Of a stretch of 36,144 nt of DNA, positions 1-8,201 are shown piece by piece (position 1 is the stretch's first letter; the number at the start of each line of letters is the position of its first letter). The translations under genes and the position numbers were made by a program. Location: assembly GCF_010500835.1 (NCBI RefSeq), contig NZ_JAAAMJ010000026.1, forward strand, positions 1-36,144, in the 5' to 3' direction. The notes under the pieces were generated by a model. It did no database searches and was not told where the DNA came from. It saw nothing but the letters and a program-made list of their open reading frames with translations. This DNA is from Aurantimonas aggregata. Lineage in GTDB: Bacteria; Pseudomonadota; Alphaproteobacteria; Rhizobiales; Rhizobiaceae.

Positions 1-2
1 TC

Positions 3-110
3 GACTACGACGACATCGTCGTCCACTGTTGCGCCGCTTGGAACAAGCTCGTCGATCAACCATGGAAAATCATCTCCATCGGCATGCGAGATTGGGCGCA
101 TAGGTTCTGA
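3..110 (+). pseudogene. IS630-family transposase, C-terminal end (cut by window edge)
   Basis: The frame open from base 3 reads 35 residues and stops at 108-110. It ends with AWNKLVDQPWKIISIGMRD and WAHRF, the usual tail of IS630/Tc1-mariner transposases (an aromatic-rich AWN..L segment followed by SIG.RDWA). The rest of the gene lies left of the window, so it cannot be told whether the element is intact. It marks the left part of the window as accessory DNA. The identification rests on family resemblance of a short tail only. Confidence 0.75.
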
Positions 111-354
111 TCAGCGCTCGTTGGTATAAGGTCGAGAATGTTGTTAGGGCATACCGTGATCACTTCCGGTGATCGCTTGCGAGAGCTTGTCTGTCTCAGA
201 CGGGTTGGGACGGCCATCAGCTCGCGTTTGCGAAACCAATCTGGATCTCTCGTCCTTCTGTCGAGCCTTCCTGCTCCCGCGACACCTTGTGCCGGTCTGG
301 CTTTCTGATAGCTGTTTCACCAGCCGATCACCATGTCCTTTACGCCGTTCTTCT

Positions 355-366
355 GAGGTCGAATTG
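355..366 (+). promoter_or_regulatory. Ribosome binding site and TTG start of the acyl-CoA dehydrogenase-like gene
   Basis: GAGG at 355-358 is followed, five bases later, by TTG at 364-366. It decides the start: the frame is open back to a GTG at 169, but the 65 residues between show no dehydrogenase character. Starting at 364 gives 390 residues, the normal size for the family. No ATG is available in frame in the right place. Confidence 0.55.
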
Positions 367-1536
367 TCAGAAACTCTTCAGCGGCCATACAGCCTCCCGT
401 CCGATCTGGCGTTTCTTGCGTCAGATGTCGCGGAGCGCGTCCTGGCTCCCCAGGCGGAGGAGATCGACCGGGATGCTCGTTGGCCCCGTGAGGGCATGCA
501 AGCGCTTGCGGAAGCCGGCCTTCTTGGTCTTCTCGTCCCGGAGCGCCTCGGCGGGCATGGCCAAGGCCTCCATGCTCTCGCCGAGATCGCAGAGGTGCTT
601 GGCCGAGCGTGCAGCTCGACGGCCATGTGCTTTGCCATGCACTGCGTCGGTACGGCGGTCATCGCAGCGAAGGCAACACCCGATCAGGAGCGGCGTTTCC
701 TGCGGCCGATTGCGGAAGGCCGGCATGTAACCACACTGGCCTTGAGTGAGCCCGGCACGGGATCGCACTTCTACCTTCCCCGCTCCACCTTCGATCCGGA
801 CGGCGAGAGCTATGTCGTCAATGGCAAGAAAAGCTTCATCACCAACGGCGGACATGCTGACTCGTATGTCCTTTCAGCGGTCGCGCCCGGTTCGGAGCTG
901 GATCCTGGAACGTTCACATGCCTGTTGGTGGAAGCCGGGAGCGCGGGTCTCGACTGGGGAGCGCCCTGGAGCGGACTCGGAATGCGCGGGAACAGCTCCC
1001 GCGCCGCCGGCCTCAACCGCATCTCCGTCCCGAAGGCAAACCTCCTTGGCGAGGAGGGGGACCAGATCTGGTACATCTTTGAGGTGGTCGCTCCCTACTT
1101 CCTGACTGCCATGGCCGGCGTCTACATCGGTATAGGACAGGCCGCCCTCGATCTGTCGGTGGCGCACATCAGTGGGCACAAGTTCAGCCATACTACGGCA
1201 CGGCTGGCCGAGAATCCCGCCATTGTCGAGCAGATCGCGGACATGTGGGCGAGGCTCGAGCGGGCGCGAAGGCTGCTCCACTACGCGGCCCGTCTGGGCG
1301 ACGCTGGCTCGCCCGAAGCTGCGACTGCGATCTTTGCCTCCAAAATCGACGTGGCGGACGCCGCGGTGGCCTTGACGAACTCGGCGATGCAGCTTGTCGG
1401 CGGGCGGGGTTATCAGGCCGATGGCCAACTGTCGCGCCTCCTGCGCGATGCACAGGCTGCCCACGTGATGTCGCCGACAACCCACCTCCTGAAGTCCTGG
1501 CTCGGTCGCTCCGTGCTCGGACTGCCTCCGCTCTGA
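364..1536 (+). CDS. Acyl-CoA dehydrogenase-fold flavoprotein
   Basis: Predicted cytoplasmic FAD enzyme of the acyl-CoA dehydrogenase superfamily, 390 aa from the TTG start. The N-terminal helical domain (LAFLASDVAERVLAPQAEEI) leads to the flavin-contact segment ALSEPGTGSHF, the central beta domain with VVNGKKSFITNGGHAD, and the C-terminal helical domain ending LVGGRGYQ...LSRLLRDAQAAHV. In classical short- and medium-chain enzymes the base is a Glu in a YEGT-like motif right after this arginine-rich helix. Here the segment is MSPTTH, so that Glu is missing. This variant occurs in members that are not proven acyl-CoA dehydrogenases, so the substrate is unknown. The next gene, a hybrid kinase, starts 8 bases after the stop, suggesting co-transcription. 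Several out-of-frame alternatives overlap but lack any family signature. Confidence 0.85.
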   Translation: MSETLQRPYSLPSDLAFLASDVAERVLAPQAEEIDRDARWPREGMQALAEAGLLGLLVPERLGGHGQGLHALAEIAEVLGRACSSTAMCFAMHCVGTAVIAAKATPDQERRFLRPIAEGRHVTTLALSEPGTGSHFYLPRSTFDPDGESYVVNGKKSFITNGGHADSYVLSAVAPGSELDPGTFTCLLVEAGSAGLDWGAPWSGLGMRGNSSRAAGLNRISVPKANLLGEEGDQIWYIFEVVAPYFLTAMAGVYIGIGQAALDLSVAHISGHKFSHTTARLAENPAIVEQIADMWARLERARRLLHYAARLGDAGSPEAATAIFASKIDVADAAVALTNSAMQLVGGRGYQADGQLSRLLRDAQAAHVMSPTTHLLKSWLGRSVLGLPPL

Positions 1537-1544
1537 TCAGCGAT

Positions 1545-3665
1545 ATGGAAGCGATGGAAGCAGCAGCGGCGCAGGTCCTCGTCTTGCTTGGTGAATCCCC
1601 GAGGGACTGGGCTGCTGAACGATTCAATCCGGGCTTGTGGAAGGTATGCGGCCTCGACCTCGCGGTTTCTTCCGTGTCCGACAGTGCAATCACGGATCGG
1701 CCCGCCCCGGAGATCCTGATCATCGGGCCACACGTGCCGGAGCCCCGGCGTGTGGGCATTCAATTCCGCCGTAAGCTACCGTCGGTCCAGTTGCTGTTTC
1801 TTGTTCCCAACCCGGAACTGTCGCGCTTCCGGGCCAGCTTGCCTTTCACCCCGGAGCTTGGGGGTGCCTCCGCCATGCCCGGGGACATAGCGCCCGCCGA
1901 CCTGCGCGCTGCCGTTCGCGAGCTACTGGAGGCAAGCCGAAAGGAACGCGAGCTCAGCGGGCTCTACAGCCGCGTCAACGCGGTGATTGCCGCCAAGGGC
2001 AATAACCATTCACCAGAGGACAGCCGGCGTCGGCAACTCGTCGTAGCCGAACGCTATCTGGCTGCTATCCTCACGCATGCGCCGGAGGCGCTCTTCGCCA
2101 CCGATGCCGAGGGCAAAGTGGTTCAGCTAAATCGAGCCGCCGAGCGCCTTTTCGCGGTTGAATCTCAGCACGTTGGCGATCCAGTTGCAGATTTGTTCGC
2201 GCAAGAGTCTCGAGTGCGAGTTGTGGCGCTTGTCGACCGAGCCGTGGCCGGCGAGATCGTCGAGGGCGAGGAGGCGCAAATCGTATCGGTTGAAGGGGCG
2301 TCGCGCACCGTCGAGGTTAGCATTGCACCTGTGCTTGGACCGGCGGGAGCTATCGAAGGGCTTTCCTTCGGCGCTCGAGACATCACGCAGCGTCTTAAAG
2401 CCGAGCAGGCCTTGCGGGAATTCGCCTCTCGTCTTGAGGAACGGGTGGCGGAGCGCACGGAAGAGCTCGCGGAAGCAAACCGAACGCTGATGACGGAGAT
2501 GCATCGGCGCGAGAACGCCGAAGGCCAGATCCGGCAGATGCAGAAGATGGAGGCGGTGGGGCAACTCACCGGCGGGATCGCGCATGACTTCAACAACATG
2601 CTTGCGGTCGTGATAGGAGGTTTGAACCTCGTGCAGCGCAGGCTCGCCAAGGGCGACACCGACGTACACAAGTTTATTGCCGGGGCGATGGAAGGCGCCA
2701 ACAGAGCCGCCGCACTGACCCAGCGCCTGCTTGCCTTCTCTCGCCAGCAGCCCCTGTCGCCGCAGGCCCTGAACGCGAACCAGATGGTCTCGGACATGTC
2801 CGATCTCCTGCGCCGCACCTTAGGTGAGGTGATCGAGATGGAGACGGTCCTCGCGGGCGGCCTCTGGCGGACGCACGCGGACCCGGGCCAGCTCGAGAAC
2901 GCGATCGTCAATCTTGCCGTCAACGCTCGAGACGCAATGCCTGAGGGCGGGCACTTGACCATCGAGACGGCGAACTGCCACCTCGATGATGCCTATGCGG
3001 ACGAACACGACGTCCCCGCGGGGCAGTACGTGATGGTTGCGGTGACAGACACGGGCATCGGTATGCCCCCCGAGGTCGTGGCCAAAGCCTTCGATCCTTT
3101 CTTCACGACCAAGGGCGTCGGCAAGGGGACCGGCCTGGGACTCAGCCAGGTCTTCGGCTTCGTGAGGCAGTCCGGCGGGCACGTTAAGATATATTCCGAG
3201 CCCGGCCAGGGGACGACGATCAAGATCTACCTTCCGCGCTTCTACGGTCCAGCCGAGAGCTTCCAGCGCCCGGTCAAGCAGAGCCTGCCGAGAGGGTCGT
3301 CCTCGGAAGTCATACTCCTTGTGGAGGACGATGATCGCGTCCGAGAGCTTGCCGTGCAGATGCTCCGCGATCTTGGCTACGGCGTCGTCGCGGCTTCGGG
3401 TGGCACGGAGGGCCTGCTCGCCTTAAACGAACATCCTGAGGTATCGCTGCTGTTCACGGATGTGGTCATGCCTGGGATGAACGGCCGTGAACTGGCCGAA
3501 GAGGCCAGGCGGCGAAGACCCGATCTGAAGGTGCTGTTCACTACCGGTTACACACGGAACGCCGTGGTTCACAACGGAGTGCTGGACCCTGGCGTGAATC
3601 TTCTCCAAAAGCCTGCCACTCTGGAACAGATGGCGACCAAGATCCGCAGCGTGCTCGATGGATGA
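1545..3665 (+). CDS. Hybrid sensor histidine kinase with PAS and C-terminal receiver domain
   Basis: Predicted soluble two-component hybrid kinase of 706 aa; no membrane segment is visible. The order is: an N-terminal region of about 130 residues with no clear family; a PAS domain about 165-285 (ILTHAPEALFATDAEGKVVQ...FGARDITQR); a coiled-coil linker about 287-325; the HisKA dimerisation helix with the phospho-acceptor His347 in GGIAHDFNNM; and the ATPase domain with N box (NLAVNARDAMPEGG), G1 (DTGIGMP), F box (FDPFFTTK) and G2 (GKGTGLGLS). The receiver domain about 588-700 has acidic residues in LVEDDD, the phospho-acceptor Asp639 in FTDVVMPGMNG and the conserved Lys in LQKPAT. All catalytic motifs are intact. 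The ATG at 1545 lies 8 bases after the dehydrogenase stop; ATG 1554 is an alternative. No separate output regulator is adjacent, so its target is unknown. Confidence 0.9.
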   Translation: MEAMEAAAAQVLVLLGESPRDWAAERFNPGLWKVCGLDLAVSSVSDSAITDRPAPEILIIGPHVPEPRRVGIQFRRKLPSVQLLFLVPNPELSRFRASLPFTPELGGASAMPGDIAPADLRAAVRELLEASRKERELSGLYSRVNAVIAAKGNNHSPEDSRRRQLVVAERYLAAILTHAPEALFATDAEGKVVQLNRAAERLFAVESQHVGDPVADLFAQESRVRVVALVDRAVAGEIVEGEEAQIVSVEGASRTVEVSIAPVLGPAGAIEGLSFGARDITQRLKAEQALREFASRLEERVAERTEELAEANRTLMTEMHRRENAEGQIRQMQKMEAVGQLTGGIAHDFNNMLAVVIGGLNLVQRRLAKGDTDVHKFIAGAMEGANRAAALTQRLLAFSRQQPLSPQALNANQMVSDMSDLLRRTLGEVIEMETVLAGGLWRTHADPGQLENAIVNLAVNARDAMPEGGHLTIETANCHLDDAYADEHDVPAGQYVMVAVTDTGIGMPPEVVAKAFDPFFTTKGVGKGTGLGLSQVFGFVRQSGGHVKIYSEPGQGTTIKIYLPRFYGPAESFQRPVKQSLPRGSSSEVILLVEDDDRVRELAVQMLRDLGYGVVAASGGTEGLLALNEHPEVSLLFTDVVMPGMNGRELAEEARRRRPDLKVLFTTGYTRNAVVHNGVLDPGVNLLQKPATLEQMATKIRSVLDG

Positions 3666-3994
3666 CACGGCGGGTTGCGTCGTAAGTGAATGGCCGCTTC
3701 TGCTGGTCACGCGCGGGGAACCTCAGTCTGCTTTCCATCTGTGGACGCCCCCTTGGGCGCAAGTGGTTTCTGTTGGGTTGGCACGATGTCGGATGCTGCC
3801 ATCTGTCCGGCCTCTGATGCAGCGTGTCGCTGCGGGCCCGTATGGGAGTTCGCGAACCGGAACCAAAACACCCAGAGCGTGCTCGATGGCACGGTGGAAA
3901 GCACTGGTTCTTCCGGCCCCGTCTCGCCGACTGTTGTGGCATACCCTCCTTCGACCAACCTCGCGTCCCGACGGCCTCTGACGACGACCCCGGC
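3666..3994. other. Non-coding stretch between hybrid kinase and IS110 remnant
   Basis: About 330 bases with short overlapping open frames in both strands, none with a recognisable family, a good ribosome binding site or consistent codon use. Its right part should hold the terminal sequence of the IS110 element whose transposase ends at 3995. No gene is called. Confidence 0.5.
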
Positions 3995-4141
3995 TTACGC
4001 CGCGGCCGCCATCGGAGCTCGATAAGTTCCGCCCTTCGCCAGAAGGGCCCAGACGATACGCGCCATCTTGTTGGCCAGCGCCACCGTCACCAGCATCCGC
4101 GGCTTGCGCGCCAGCATCTGTTCCAGCCACGAAGTGCGGCT
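3995..4141 (-). pseudogene. IS110-family transposase, C-terminal remnant
   Basis: On the minus strand the frame ending with TAA at 3997-3995 reads TSWLEQMLARKPRMLVTVAL, then ANKMARIVWALLAKGGTYRA and PMAAAA. This is the typical end of IS110/IS116/IS902 transposases, which close with a LANKMARI.WAL segment and a short Ala-rich tail. Only about 48 residues remain. Upstream the homology stops where the integrase remnant, in another frame, begins, so the IS and the integrase have been joined by deletion or insertion. Confidence 0.8.
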
Positions 4142-5338
4142 GGCTTCATCGCGCGCTGACGCGCGCTCTGTCCGTAACGGGTCGGAATGTGGTTCAGATG
4201 CTGGCGGAGCGCTGCCACATGATGTTGACGAATTTCGGCGGAATGCGCGACGCCATGCTCCTCCAGAATGTCGTGGAACATCCGCACCAGCGTTCGGACA
4301 TCGCTCGCCGTGGCTGGCGTCCAGTTCTGGCGGTTGTTCTTGTAGAGTTCATCGTAGGCGTGCTCGAAGTCAGCGAGGTGGAGGACGCGCTCAACCGGCG
4401 CAACATCCGCCGCGGCGAGAGCCTCGGCGGAAATAATTTCCGGCGGACCCATCGGCGTCGGCACCTCGGCCGGCTGCGACGCCCCGGGGGAGTGCTCAAC
4501 GTCTCCGGGAAGGACATTGTCGGGGGCAGTGGCGGGGACGGCTGCGAGCGGCACAGCAGGCACGTCTTCCGAGCGGTGGGTGGAGGCAGCATCGATCACC
4601 GGGTCGACAGGCATTGAGAACACCAGTTCGGCGCGCTCGTTTTCCGGCAGCGTCGTGGCGACCAGCGCATTCTGCCGGCGGTCAATCATCGGCCAGCGTT
4701 CGGCGACGTTAAGCAGGGCGTCGGCCTTGGCGCGGAACAACTCCATCTTCGCCCGTTCGCGATTGGCCAGCGTCGGGTCGAGGCCGACATCTTCCATCTG
4801 CTGTCGGACGTCGCGATCGAAGACGCCGCCGCGGGCACCCTTCTGCTCTGCCCAGAAGGTCTCGGCGATCGCCATGACGTGCGGCTCGGGGATGCCGTGG
4901 CGCAACAGCAATGCGCGCGCGGGGCACTCCGCATCGAAGGTGAGGGGACGGGTCGTGCCGAAGAGCTGGATCAGTCGGTAGGCCCAGCCAACCTCGATAT
5001 CCGCTTCCATCTCGCGCACGTCGTCGATCCCGCCGCTGCGCCGCACGGCGAAAGCGATGTCGTCGAGATGGGCGCTCATGCGCTCGATCTCGGCGCGGAA
5101 GAGCTGGTCGAGTTGGTCCTTGGTCGTCATCGCGGCGGTGGGTCTCACGGTCAGGTCGGCGAGCAGCGTGTTCAGCCGCCGCGCCATGTAGGCCGCTTTG
5201 TGATGGTCGGACAAACCGAAGCGAGAAGGACAGGCGGGCCTGCCGCGGCACCTGCCGGAAGCGCGTCGGCACGCGTGCGCGCCAATAGAAAGTGTGGCCG
5301 CGCCGTTCGAGATTGCTGATGTCATGCCGAGTCGCCAC
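4142..5338 (-). pseudogene. Tyrosine integrase with DUF6538-type N-terminus, frameshifted and truncated
   Basis: Reading leftward from a GTG at 5338, the N-terminus MATRHDISNLERRGHTFYWR is the DUF6538 start found in many alphaproteobacterial phage-type integrases. After about 43 residues the homology moves to another frame (SDHHKAAYMARRLNTLLADL onwards) near 5213-5215, where one extra A (T on the coding strand) in a short run would explain the shift. The second frame continues through the SAM-like region to about 4142 (NHIPTRYGQSARQRA) and is cut by the IS110 remnant before any catalytic Arg/His/Tyr of the recombinase domain. The gene therefore cannot act. Its 5' end lies about 145 bases from the 3' end of tRNA-Gln, the usual position of an integrase beside its attachment site. 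Confidence 0.8.
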
Positions 5339-5484
5339 TGCCCGGATCCCTTGAGCTTGGAGCCCGGGATCGCCCGTATGGGCATCACCTCTGGGCTACA
5401 GGTTTGGGTCCAAAGCACGGCAACGGCACCGAGAGGATTCTCAGTGGCTGAAAACAATAAGGATTACAGTGGCTTGTAGTAGGC

Positions 5485-5558
5485 TGGCTGGGGAACCTGG
5501 ATTCGAACCAGGACTAACGGAGTCAGAGTCCGTGGGTCTACCGTTAACCTATTCCCCA
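5485..5558 (-). tRNA. tRNA-Gln (anticodon CUG)
   Basis: Minus-strand cloverleaf of 74 nt including an encoded CCA. The acceptor arm pairs 5' TGGGGAA with TTCCCCA, giving the U1-A72 pair and G73 discriminator typical of glutamine tRNAs. The anticodon stem ACGGA/TCCGT encloses the loop CTCTGAC, so the anticodon is CTG. The T arm CCTGG-TTCGAAT-CCAGG is perfect. The 3' end points to the left, towards the integrase remnant, which fits use of its 3' part as an attachment site. Confidence 0.95.
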
Positions 5559-5900
5559 GCAGGGCGACGCGGCGAGCGCGTCACGAGCGACCATATAGAC
5601 GGGGCGAAGCGGGCTGTGAACCCTTGGCGGCAATTTTTGTCGCTGTCTCGCGTTCGAAGCGGGAAGGTGGCCGATCCGGTTCGGGAAGCAAGGCGGTGGA
5701 ATAGCGAAAGGTTCGATCGCGGGACGGCTCATGTGGGGCACCTGCGCCGCGGCGCTGCGTGAGCGGCAGGCCAGGGCCAGCGTCCCCGGGCCTGCCGGCG
5801 GTACCCTTGTGCTCACCCGGCCAATTGATACACTCTGCCGCGAACCAGGAACCTGAGGCGCCTGAGTGCGGCCATGGCCGATCGGCGCCGGAGAGACAGT
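5559..5900. other. Intergenic region between tRNA-Gln and the Ppx/GppA gene
   Basis: About 340 bases between divergent genes. It holds the candidate tRNA promoter at 5592-5620 and the ribosome binding site GGAGAG at 5890-5895 for the phosphatase. No open frame in it has a recognisable family, and no further RNA gene was seen. Confidence 0.5.
5592..5620 (-). promoter_or_regulatory. Candidate promoter of tRNA-Gln
   Basis: On the minus strand TTCACA (5620-5615) and TATATG (5597-5592) are separated by 17 bases, resembling a sigma-70 type -35/-10 pair. The -10 lies about 33 bases before the tRNA 5' end, which leaves room for a short leader. This is a match by eye in GC-rich DNA, where an AT-rich hexamer stands out. 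Confidence 0.4.
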
Positions 5901-7457
5901 GTGAGTGACCATGAAATCGGTGGGAGACGCCGTCCGACCGCGGATCTGAATCGGGAGCCTTCTTCCGGCCTGTCCTCGCGTGCGCGGTCCACCCACGACC
6001 CGCGGCAGCAGGTGTCGCCCCTGCGCGCGCCGGCAGCCGATGCGGTGACGTCGGCAAACAGCGAATCGGGTGGGCAGGACAAGGCCGAGCGGACGGGCAA
6101 CGCCCCCCTGACCAAGCGGCAGCGCCGGCGACGGCGCAAGGCCGGCGCCAAGCCCGCCGGCGTTGTCGTGGAAAAGGGGGAAGCCGGTCAATCCGATCCC
6201 GCGAAAGGCGAGCAGGGCAAGCTTCGTGGCGCCCGCAAGCCGCGCCGGCGCGGCAAACGCCGGGCCAAGCCCGGCACGGGCGAATCGTTGCAAAATGCCC
6301 CGGAGCAGGCCGCCGGAGCCGATCCGCATGCACGGCCGGCAGTGGCCGGCATGCCGGCGGCGGCTCGTGTCGAGGCGCCCTCCGCGCCCGTTGGCCCTAT
6401 GCCCACGGCCCGCTCCCATACCGCAGCGAACGGTAGCGGCGTGCGGCCGCCAGCCTATGCGGCGCTGGACCTTGGCACCAACAATTGCCGTCTGCTGATC
6501 GCCGTGCCGACGCGGCCGGGCCAGTTCCGGGTGATCGACGCGTTCTCGCGCATCGTCCGGCTGGGGGAGGGGCTCAGCCGCACCGGCAGCCTTTCGCGCG
6601 GCGCCATGGATCGCGCCATTGCGGCTTTGTCGATCTGCGCCCAGAAACTGTCGGCGCGCGAGGTCGATCTCGGCCGGGGACGGCTGATCGCCACGGAAGC
6701 CTGCCGCTCGGCGGCGAACGGGGTGGAATTCATCGAGCAGGTGAAGCGGGTCACCGGGCTCGACCTCGAAATCGTCAGCCGCGAGACCGAAGCGCGGCTG
6801 GCCGTCTCCGGCTGCGGCTCGCTGGTCGACCAGTCGGCCGAAGGCGCGGTGCTGTTCGACATCGGCGGCGGTTCCTCGGAGATCGCGCTGCTCGACCTGC
6901 GTGGCGGCAGCACGCGCCGTCTCGCCAGCCGCATCGTCGCCTGGACCTCGCTGCCGGTCGGAGTCGTCAGCCTCGCCGAGCGCCATGGCGGACGAGACGT
7001 GACGCCGGAGATCTTCGAGCACATGATCGTCGAGACCGTCGAGATGATCGAGCGCTTCGACGGCCGCGACCGGCTGGGCGAACTCGTCGGCGGCGAACGC
7101 TTTCATCTGCTCGGCACGTCCGGCACCGTGACGACGCTGGCCGGCGTGCATCTCGATCTCGAGCGCTACGACCGCCGCCAGGTGGACGGGCTTTGGCTGA
7201 CCGACCGCGAAGCCGACGGGCTGGTGGCGCGGATCGCCGGCTGGAGCTTCGAGGAGCGCGTCGCCAATCCTTGCATCGGCAGCGACCGTGCCGATCTGGT
7301 ATTGGCCGGCTGCGCGATTCTCGAGGCGATCCGGCGGGTTTGGCCGGCGCGCACCCTGCGCGTCGCCGATCGCGGCCTGCGCGAGGGATTGTTGACGGAA
7401 ATGATGGACGCCGACGGCGTCTGGCGCCGCGACACGGCATGGAGAAGCAATTCATGA
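5901..7457 (+). CDS. Ppx/GppA-family exopolyphosphatase / pppGpp phosphatase with basic N-terminal extension
   Basis: Predicted cytoplasmic phosphatase acting on inorganic polyphosphate and/or guanosine pentaphosphate. The GTG at 5901 is preferred because GGAGAG lies five bases upstream; an ATG at 5874 in the same frame has no good site. The first ~185 residues are Ala/Arg/Lys/Gly-rich, low-complexity and probably disordered, with several [14 protein letters not shown] patches. The ASKHA-fold domain then begins with [16 protein letters not shown] (phosphate-binding loop 1) and includes the phosphate-2 loop [14 protein letters not shown] and the adenosine-type motif [13 protein letters not shown]. 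The extension is much longer than in E. coli GppA and resembles rhizobial homologues. The stop overlaps the rlmE start (ATGA), so the two are surely translated together. Which phosphate substrate dominates cannot be read from the sequence. Confidence 0.9.
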   Translation: MSDHEIGGRRRPTADLNREPSSGLSSRARSTHDPRQQVSPLRAPAADAVTSANSESGGQDKAERTGNAPLTKRQRRRRRKAGAKPAGVVVEKGEAGQSDPAKGEQGKLRGARKPRRRGKRRAKPGTGESLQNAPEQAAGADPHARPAVAGMPAAARVEAPSAPVGPMPTARSHTAANGSGVRPPAYAALDLGTNNCRLLIAVPTRPGQFRVIDAFSRIVRLGEGLSRTGSLSRGAMDRAIAALSICAQKLSAREVDLGRGRLIATEACRSAANGVEFIEQVKRVTGLDLEIVSRETEARLAVSGCGSLVDQSAEGAVLFDIGGGSSEIALLDLRGGSTRRLASRIVAWTSLPVGVVSLAERHGGRDVTPEIFEHMIVETVEMIERFDGRDRLGELVGGERFHLLGTSGTVTTLAGVHLDLERYDRRQVDGLWLTDREADGLVARIAGWSFEERVANPCIGSDRADLVLAGCAILEAIRRVWPARTLRVADRGLREGLLTEMMDADGVWRRDTAWRSNS

Positions 7458-8197
7458 GCGGCGGACGCGGCGACGACCGGGGCCTGACGGTTCGGGTCAA
7501 GAAGAAGCGCGGGCTGAAGGCGTCATCGCGGCGCTGGCTGGAGCGCCAGCTGAACGATCCGTATGTGCGCCGGGCGCGTGCCGACGGCTATCGCTCGCGT
7601 GCGGCCTACAAGCTGATCGAGACCGACGACCGCTACAAGTTCCTGAAGAAGGGCGACCGCGTCGTCGACCTGGGCGCGGCGCCGGGCGGCTGGTGCCAGG
7701 TCGCAGCCGATCGCGTCGGCTCGGTCGCGGACGACATCCGCGTCGTCGGCATCGACTATCTGCCGGTGGAGCCGGTGATCGGCGCGACGATCCTCGAGAT
7801 GGATTTTCTCGACGACGCGGCGCCCGGCCTGATCCTTGCCGAACTCGGCGGCGATCCGGACGTCGTCCTCTCCGACATGGCGGCGCCGACGACCGGCCAT
7901 CGCCGCACCGACCATCTGCGGACGATGCATCTCTGCGAGGTCGCCGCGGACTTTGCGGTACGCACGCTGCGGCCGGGCGGGCATTTCTTCGCCAAGACCT
8001 TCCAGGGCGGGACGGAGCAGGATCTCCTGAACCTCCTGAAGCGCAACTTCACCACGATCCATCACGTCAAGCCGCCGTCGTCGCGGGAAGACTCCGTCGA
8101 GCTCTACATCCTCGCCAAGGGCTTCAAGGGCCGTCAGGCCGCGACCGGCACGGAAGACGCGGCGGTAGAGCAGGACGAGGTCGGCCCGCTCGGCTGA
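7454..8197 (+). CDS. rlmE: 23S rRNA (uridine-2'-O-)-methyltransferase RlmE (FtsJ/RrmJ)
   Basis: Methylates the 2'-O of the A-loop uridine U2552 (E. coli numbering) of 23S rRNA using S-adenosylmethionine, late in 50S subunit assembly. The 247-aa product has a basic N-terminus ([16 protein letters not shown]), the SAM-binding loop [13 protein letters not shown] about 70-82 and the full K-D-K-E catalytic tetrad: Lys53 (SRAAYKL), Asp141 (VLSDMAAP), Lys181 (FFAKTFQGG) and Glu216 (SVELYILA). Length is slightly above the E. coli enzyme because of end extensions. The ATG overlaps the stop of the phosphatase gene by four bases; this phosphatase-rlmE pairing is usual in Rhizobiales. It converges on the MFS gene with only 4 bases between the stops. 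Confidence 0.95.
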   Translation: MSGGRGDDRGLTVRVKKKRGLKASSRRWLERQLNDPYVRRARADGYRSRAAYKLIETDDRYKFLKKGDRVVDLGAAPGGWCQVAADRVGSVADDIRVVGIDYLPVEPVIGATILEMDFLDDAAPGLILAELGGDPDVVLSDMAAPTTGHRRTDHLRTMHLCEVAADFAVRTLRPGGHFFAKTFQGGTEQDLLNLLKRNFTTIHHVKPPSSREDSVELYILAKGFKGRQAATGTEDAAVEQDEVGPLG

Positions 8198-8201
8198 GCT
8201 T

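Noticed and set aside
3658..4025. Overlapping open frames of about 80-110 codons between the kinase and the IS110 remnant
   Set aside because: No family, no ribosome site and mutually overlapping frames on both strands; they look like chance frames in GC-rich DNA.
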